NCBI GenBank assembly: GCA_036850595.1
Contig: CM072163.1
Span: 20,375,550-20,439,549 of the forward strand
DNA: 64,000 nt
Origin: Rhyacichthys aspro
Taxonomy: Eukaryota > Chordata > Actinopteri > Gobiiformes > Rhyacichthyidae
Direction: 5' to 3'
Numbering within the stretch: position 1 is the stretch's first letter; each line of letters begins with the position of its first letter. The notes beneath the pieces were generated by a model, which did no database searches, was not told where the DNA came from, and worked only from the letters and a program-made list of their open reading frames with translations. Below are positions 58,714-64,000 of the stretch, piece by piece. The position numbers were made by a program, and so were the translations under genes.

Positions 58714-59149
58714 GTAGCTTTAGATTCAAGTCATTTTGTGTTTTGCCTGACTGCTCTGGTAAACCGTGATTTCTGAGCTAAGAGCTTCTTGTAGCTTAGG
58801 TTATCTTTTGCCAATGGAGTTTTACGCCACAGTTGTGTGAAGATGTTTGCTGTTTTGCCATTGTAATGGAACTTTACATTCTGTACAGTGTGTCACATAT
58901 CAGAAGTGTTTCTAGACTCTGGACTCAAGTGTTCATGCTTCATTTGTTGTTCATTGCTGAGAGGACGCCACACAAAGGTAATGAACAAAACAGATGCATT
59001 TAACAGTTTGCTGCAAAAACTATAGTCAAATAAGTTGTTGGTTTTTTTTTATTTAATATTATCTTTTAACTCTTGTTATACATACCTAGAGACTTTAAAG
59101 GACATCATTCATATGAACATTGCTATAAGAAAAAAGTAGTACACGTTAG

Positions 59150-59400
59150 CATTATGATTCTCACCGTGACGCCCCGGCTGGCTGTTTCTCTGGTGTGGCC
59201 TGAGAAAGGTGACAGGAGCCGGTGTGAAAGTGCTGATAGGGAACACTTTTCCTCAACATAGCCACACAGAGCATCTCCAGAGCCAGCACTGACAACAACA
59301 TGACGGCTGACAAGAGCGCCTGCTGTCAATCAGCCAGGACCTGCACGTCAGCGCTGCAGCGATGAAGACTCATTACATAGTCGGACTACTCTCAAAGAGA
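59150..59400. other. GC-richer block, candidate regulatory element
   Basis: It contains CTGTCAATCAGCCAGG, a TGTCA-type MEIS/PBX-like motif. No exon support. Confidence 0.25.
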
Positions 59401-60469
59401 TCAATTGCAGGCATTTCTTAGTTATTAAAATAATGTAATAAGGTGGTCAATCTCATCCCTGGATTTTACCATATTGGATGCAGTTTAATGAAAATGTGCT
59501 GTCTAATGGTGACAGCTTAGGCAATTAAAACTATTTTGTAGTAGGAGAAATTAAAAATAAATAGACTTTTTTTGTTTTAAAAGGTACACTTTGATATATC
59601 TATTTGCTTAAGCTCAGGTAAATTAACATTATATTTATATTGTGGGGACTACAATCATTTTAGTCAACACCTTGAGTCCCCTCTGACACTTTTACAATGA
59701 CTGAGTGATGTTAGTCTGACACTGATTAGTAACTGATGAAAAAAGACTAATATTTGTGGCGCTGATATGTTCAGAATATTTCCTTACATTACCTGATTCA
59801 TTTTAACGCTCTTCATCTCTTTTAGAAAATTAGAGCTACTGTTTTTAACTAATGCTGAAGAAAAAATTATTTTATTTTCAAACTGACAATGACATCAGTG
59901 TTAAAACCTCACTAATGCTAACTGGAAACTGCAATTTGCAATTTAACCCGCAACCTCTATTGAAATATACATTTTCAGTGGACATAATAAACATACATTT
60001 GTATTTGAACTTAAAATTTGCCTCTCTAAGTTACCTATGTACCTAGTGAGGTAATAAATTGTTAATTTGGAGCAAAGTAAGAGGATCCATAGATTCCGCT
60101 TTGGGATTTTAGCCAAATAAAGGACTGGATTGATTTCTTCAACAACTAAAAGCTGTTCACTACTAATCATGATGAACTGTGGAAACCTTTGACTTTTGAA
60201 TCCACTACAAACTCAGACCTCCCACAAAATGTTGAACTCACTATATAGTGACTAAAGAGCTCAAACTGGTAAAATGTTTTACTTGACTACTCAAAGTTGA
60301 CTGTAAAGGACAACATTTTATTAACCACTTCTTTTGAGGCTAAGTCTTGATTTCAGTTTCATTCAGTATCAAAAAGTTGCTTATTTGGAGTTTGATATTA
60401 GTTTGTGACTGTTCGAACCACTATATGTGTGTATAATGATATTTCACAGTTGTCCTAATAACTCAACCC

Positions 60470-60740
60470 GTGTCCTGAACACAAGTGTGACAGAGATACA
60501 CAGAGCAGGCTGCAGGTGTTCCCATTTTCCCATTTGAGCACATTAACACTGTCCATGTGTCTTTGGGACGTCATCATTAGTGACAACAGGACCCACTCAT
60601 AGAGCTGAGGGGAGCTGTGTGAGGGGCCTCAGGGCAGGTCTGTGTCAGCGGCTCACACTTGATCACATTTAATCACATCTATCCAGCGGCAGCAGCAGAG
60701 GCTCAGAATCAACTGCATATTGAGAGATACAAAATATACC
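60470..60740. other. GC-richer block, candidate regulatory element
   Basis: It contains GGACGTCATCATTAGTGACA (CRE plus TAAT) and TGATCACATTTAATCACATC. No exon support. Confidence 0.25.
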
Positions 60741-61029
60741 TCTCCTCTAAATACTGACTGATGTTAATTGCTGTTAACCATACATCTTCAAGTTTCACTT
60801 TAAAATAAGAGAATTTCATTGGTCAGCCAGACTTTTCTCTACTGTTGTTTCTGCAGGTGGACTGTAGAGCGCTCGTGTACCTATATTACTGCCATGATTA
60901 CTTGTGAATTAATTAATAATGAATTTAAAAGTATACACAACAAACTAGATGTCTAAAGTTTTTGTTTTGTGTAGCACTATGTAACACTTAGCCTTATGAT
61001 ACAGTCTCAAAATCCTTAAAATAAAGCTT

Positions 61030-61120
61030 GGATGTCACATGTTGTGTTATTTGTCTCTGTAAAACCCTTTGAGGCTATGGTTGTGACATTGGGCTATATA
61101 AATTAAACTAAACTGAATTA
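61030..61120 (+). mobile_element. Teleost interspersed repeat tail, copy 3 (fragment)
   Basis: AAAACCCTTTGAGGCTATGG and TTGGGCTATATAAATTAAAC match the end of copies 1 and 2. Confidence 0.5.
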
Positions 61121-61689
61121 AAATAAATAAAAATATATCATTATTAGCTCTCTAATACCCTACTATGTAACATTGTGTGGATTGCTAATAAACACATAAA
61201 AGATTGTATTACTATTTGGTCAAAAAAGTTTTTATTCATTTTTTTCATGTTGAAAACTGGGACCAATATCTGGGTAACAACCTGATTGCTCTGCTGACTA
61301 TGATGGTAACATGAGTTGAACAATAGTGAAAAAACAGTAATGATATGTGCTGCTATCTCATCTGGAGATCATTGGGTCCTGCTGCTGTGGTATGAACCTT
61401 ACTGCCCACTGCAAAGCCAGTGCATATCCTCATCTACGCAAACCTAAAGAATTTATTCACTTTAAAACAGTTTATTATAATTCACCTATTTTGCATTTTT
61501 CTTTTTCAACATTTTAAAATTCGCTGTAAATTTTGCTTTCTATTTGATGGAAACAGGGCCCTTATTTTTTTCTCTTCTAACATGCCTAATTTGTTTTTGT
61601 TTTTTTAAAGTATATCTGATGTAAAGGCAACATTAGACAGTTTGTGTTTTATTATTACACCAATCTAAAAAGCACAACAACTTTTTTTT

Positions 61690-61960
61690 TCAAAATTGAG
61701 GAAACTGGAGCGTCCTGTCCAGTCGTCAGCGGCTCCACTGCAGCGGTCGGCGGTCAGTTCTATTTTGTTTGTGATTTGTCATCGTCTTTTTGCTCAGGAG
61801 AGACTTGGCCGGACGACAGCAGCCTTTGTGTCTTCCCGGTGTTGAGCTCCGGTGAAAAGGCAACACAGACGAGCCAATGAGCTAAGTGATGCTTCGCTCT
61901 TTGCCTCCGACGGGACACACTAAACCACAGACACACACGCCAGCAAACCAGGCCAGACCA
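61690..61960. other. GC-richer block, nothing recognised
   Basis: CpG-containing unique sequence with AGCCAATGAG. No exon support. Confidence 0.2.
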
Positions 61961-63480
61961 GGAGTGTAATCACTTTTTATTTCATATCTTTCCAACACAA
62001 AATTATATATACTTTGATAAAAATAGGCATCATGGATTTATTTTTGAGCTTTTTGATAAATTCAAGACTTTACCACTGGAGACCCAAGTTCAAGTTGATG
62101 ATTTACTCCAGATGAACTAAATTAGTTAATAAGTTTGCTATGAAATGAGAAAAGAAGTGGTAACAATTAAAATATAGTTTAGAGAAACCTTTTTTGTGTT
62201 TCGGTTAAAACATTTTTATTTTACATAGGCCTAAATTGTTTATTGTTACATAATCAGAAATAAACAAATCATTAAAATGCAATTGAAACATCTGAGATTA
62301 AGCAATGTCTTCATTTTCCTAAACTCATAAGATAACATAACTTTATTATTCCCACTGTTCCTAAGCTCAGACAATAATAGCAAAAAAGGAAGAGAATATT
62401 CTCCAATAATATAAATACATAAAAACTGGCCCAGATTGCACACATATGATAATAAATACTTAATTTACTGTTAATACTTATTGAATTGCACTGGAAATCT
62501 TTTACAGGAACCATAAACATCTTATAAATTTGGAGCATAAAAGTTTTTTTAAATTTTTTTTATTTGTTTATTTTGAAAACAGGGGCCAATATCAGGGAAC
62601 ACATATTTCTATTAGTATATGCTCCACTAATTTATGATAAATTTTATAAATTGTTGTGCTGCAATCATTTAACAGGAGCATGCGTTTATGTGTTTTAATT
62701 TTGATTAATAAAAAAGTAAAGGCCCCGATGGCACACAGCTATACAAAAATAAAAACACAAGTAAATGAGCCACTAAGAAAACAAATAAAGACATTATTAA
62801 GAAATCACAACTACACAACAAAAATGTATCCACAACAGGCATGAGTGGTCCTGGGAGACAGTTAATGTGGACGGATTAGCTACTGTGATTTGTCACAAAG
62901 ACAAATATTGTTTAACGTGCGCTTTATCTATTTATGTGCATGTGTCAGAGTTACATTTCTTTCAGCTAATGCTAACGTTTAATTAACCTTCATAGTATCC
63001 ATTAATATCACAGAGTGCACAAACATAAAAAGTACACATTAAACAATCTTTGTCTTTGTGATAACTGCCCTGTTGAACACTAGTTTGTTTTTGCTGTGAG
63101 CCCTGTGCAACTCGCTTCCTTATTCTGTTGTGTTGTGGTTATTTTATTGTATTTTTTAAATTTGCTCTGTGACTCATTTATTTGTGTTGTTATTGGCTTG
63201 TTGATGTGTTGTAAGGGTCATCTGGGCGACCGTAGATAGGAGTAAACTTGCAGAAAACAGTGTGTTGCACTTTTTATTTATAGTGAGTAAATGACAAGTT
63301 TAAACTTAAAATATTTCTGAATTGTCTCACAGTATGATTTTGCTGGATTTGTTTTGGCATTTAGCTCAATTTAGCTCTGAAAAAATCAGAGGTTGCTCTG
63401 TGCTGTTTATTCCATATCAAGAAAAATCACACAGCGAGCCATATATAACAATGCCAATATGTTGCGCAGACAAACTCTAA
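61961..63480. other. AT-rich intergenic sequence, nothing recognised
   Basis: No gene, repeat family or regulatory block stands out. Confidence 0.5.
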
Positions 63481-63490
63481 ATACTCAGCC

Positions 63491-63510
63491 CACACACACA
63501 CACACACACA
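63491..63510. repeat. (CA)n microsatellite
   Basis: Ten CA units. Confidence 0.95.
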
Positions 63511-63519
63511 GAGCCTGCA

Positions 63520-63960
63520 GGTTGGAGCTGACGCTGACAGGCTGCTCTTTTGTCCATCACTGAGGCGCAGACGAGAGCACAAACAAGAGCCAGAGGAGCA
63601 GAAAGAGAGCGGGACGGATAAAAGCCCTCCCCCCTGGCCCGCCGTAATCCAATTACAGCCCTGCAAATTTGATTGGCGCCCCGGGAGTGTGCCTTCAGCT
63701 GTCTGTCATTAGCGGCTGGGGGAACAGGGGGGCTTGCCGGGGGTGCTGTCAGGGGGACGAGGTGTGTGTGTGTGCAAATGTGAGGGGGAGTTTATCTGCA
63801 CCGCTGGCTCAAAGATGGCTCTCCGTCTTCATGTGCCAATGTGCCATTAGTGGCCATTAGAAAAAGAGCAAACTGAAAATGGCTTTATTAAAGATTTGTC
63901 AGGTTATTAAATGTACTGTGCACTCCTCTGCCAGGACGATGTTTATGAGCTCTACAAGAC
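63520..63960. promoter_or_regulatory. Candidate regulatory element at the right edge
   Basis: GC-rich, unique sequence with CCGTAATCCAATTACAGCCC, AAATTTGATTGGCGCC, TCTGTCATTAGCGGCTGG and TGCCATTAGTGGCCATTAG. These are closely spaced homeodomain-type cores with no exon. Confidence 0.35.
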
Positions 63961-64000
63961 TGGCACAGAGTGGAAAATTTGTCACTGTTACTTTAATGTG

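Noticed and set aside
1..64000. CRISPR array, operon or bacterial mobile element
   Set aside because: Spliced genes, teleost repeats and base composition show a vertebrate nuclear genome; no regularly spaced direct repeats with unique spacers were seen.

Overview
The window looks like a teleost fish nuclear genome. It is AT-rich, has many short introns with GT-AG borders, and carries fish-type interspersed repeats: LINE 3' ends with TTGATTGATT-type tails, a tRNA-derived SINE, Tc1/mariner and hAT MITEs, and a decayed Tc1-like transposon. One gene is certain. All coordinates and reading frames were worked out by eye from the sequence, and no database was searched.

Region 1 (about 1-16,000, minus strand) holds a complete 22-exon gene. 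Its 733-residue product is clearly a DPY-19 family protein C-mannosyltransferase and is closest to DPY19L1. Every exon joins in frame from the start codon at 15,723 to the stop at 378, with a poly(A) signal at 48-53. A GC-rich promoter with a CCAAT box and an X-box-like RFX motif lies upstream. Introns carry several MITEs and a LINE tail.

Region 2 (about 16,000-23,400) looks like an intergenic gap. I assemble a second, small, minus-strand gene from four internal exons plus a 4-nt coding first exon. Splice phases agree throughout, and a perfect palindromic RFX X-box lies about 50 bp upstream of the start codon. The model encodes about 196 residues and I do not recognise the protein. An X-box promoter suggests a ciliary or flagellar gene. 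The last exon is tentative. This is the most interesting item in the window. A LINE 3' end is inserted next to its fifth exon.

Region 3 (about 23,400-64,000) has no protein gene I can support. It alternates AT-rich sequence and interspersed repeats with about 20 short GC-richer, apparently single-copy blocks. Some of these are rich in homeodomain-type TAAT motifs. In human, DPY19L1 lies beside the heart transcription factor gene TBX20. I therefore infer that this desert may be regulatory landscape for a tbx20 gene beyond the right edge, but nothing in the window proves it. The region also contains a long hairpin (46,030-46,181), an unclassified dispersed repeat family in about six copies, and a decayed T-rich minisatellite of about 600 bp.
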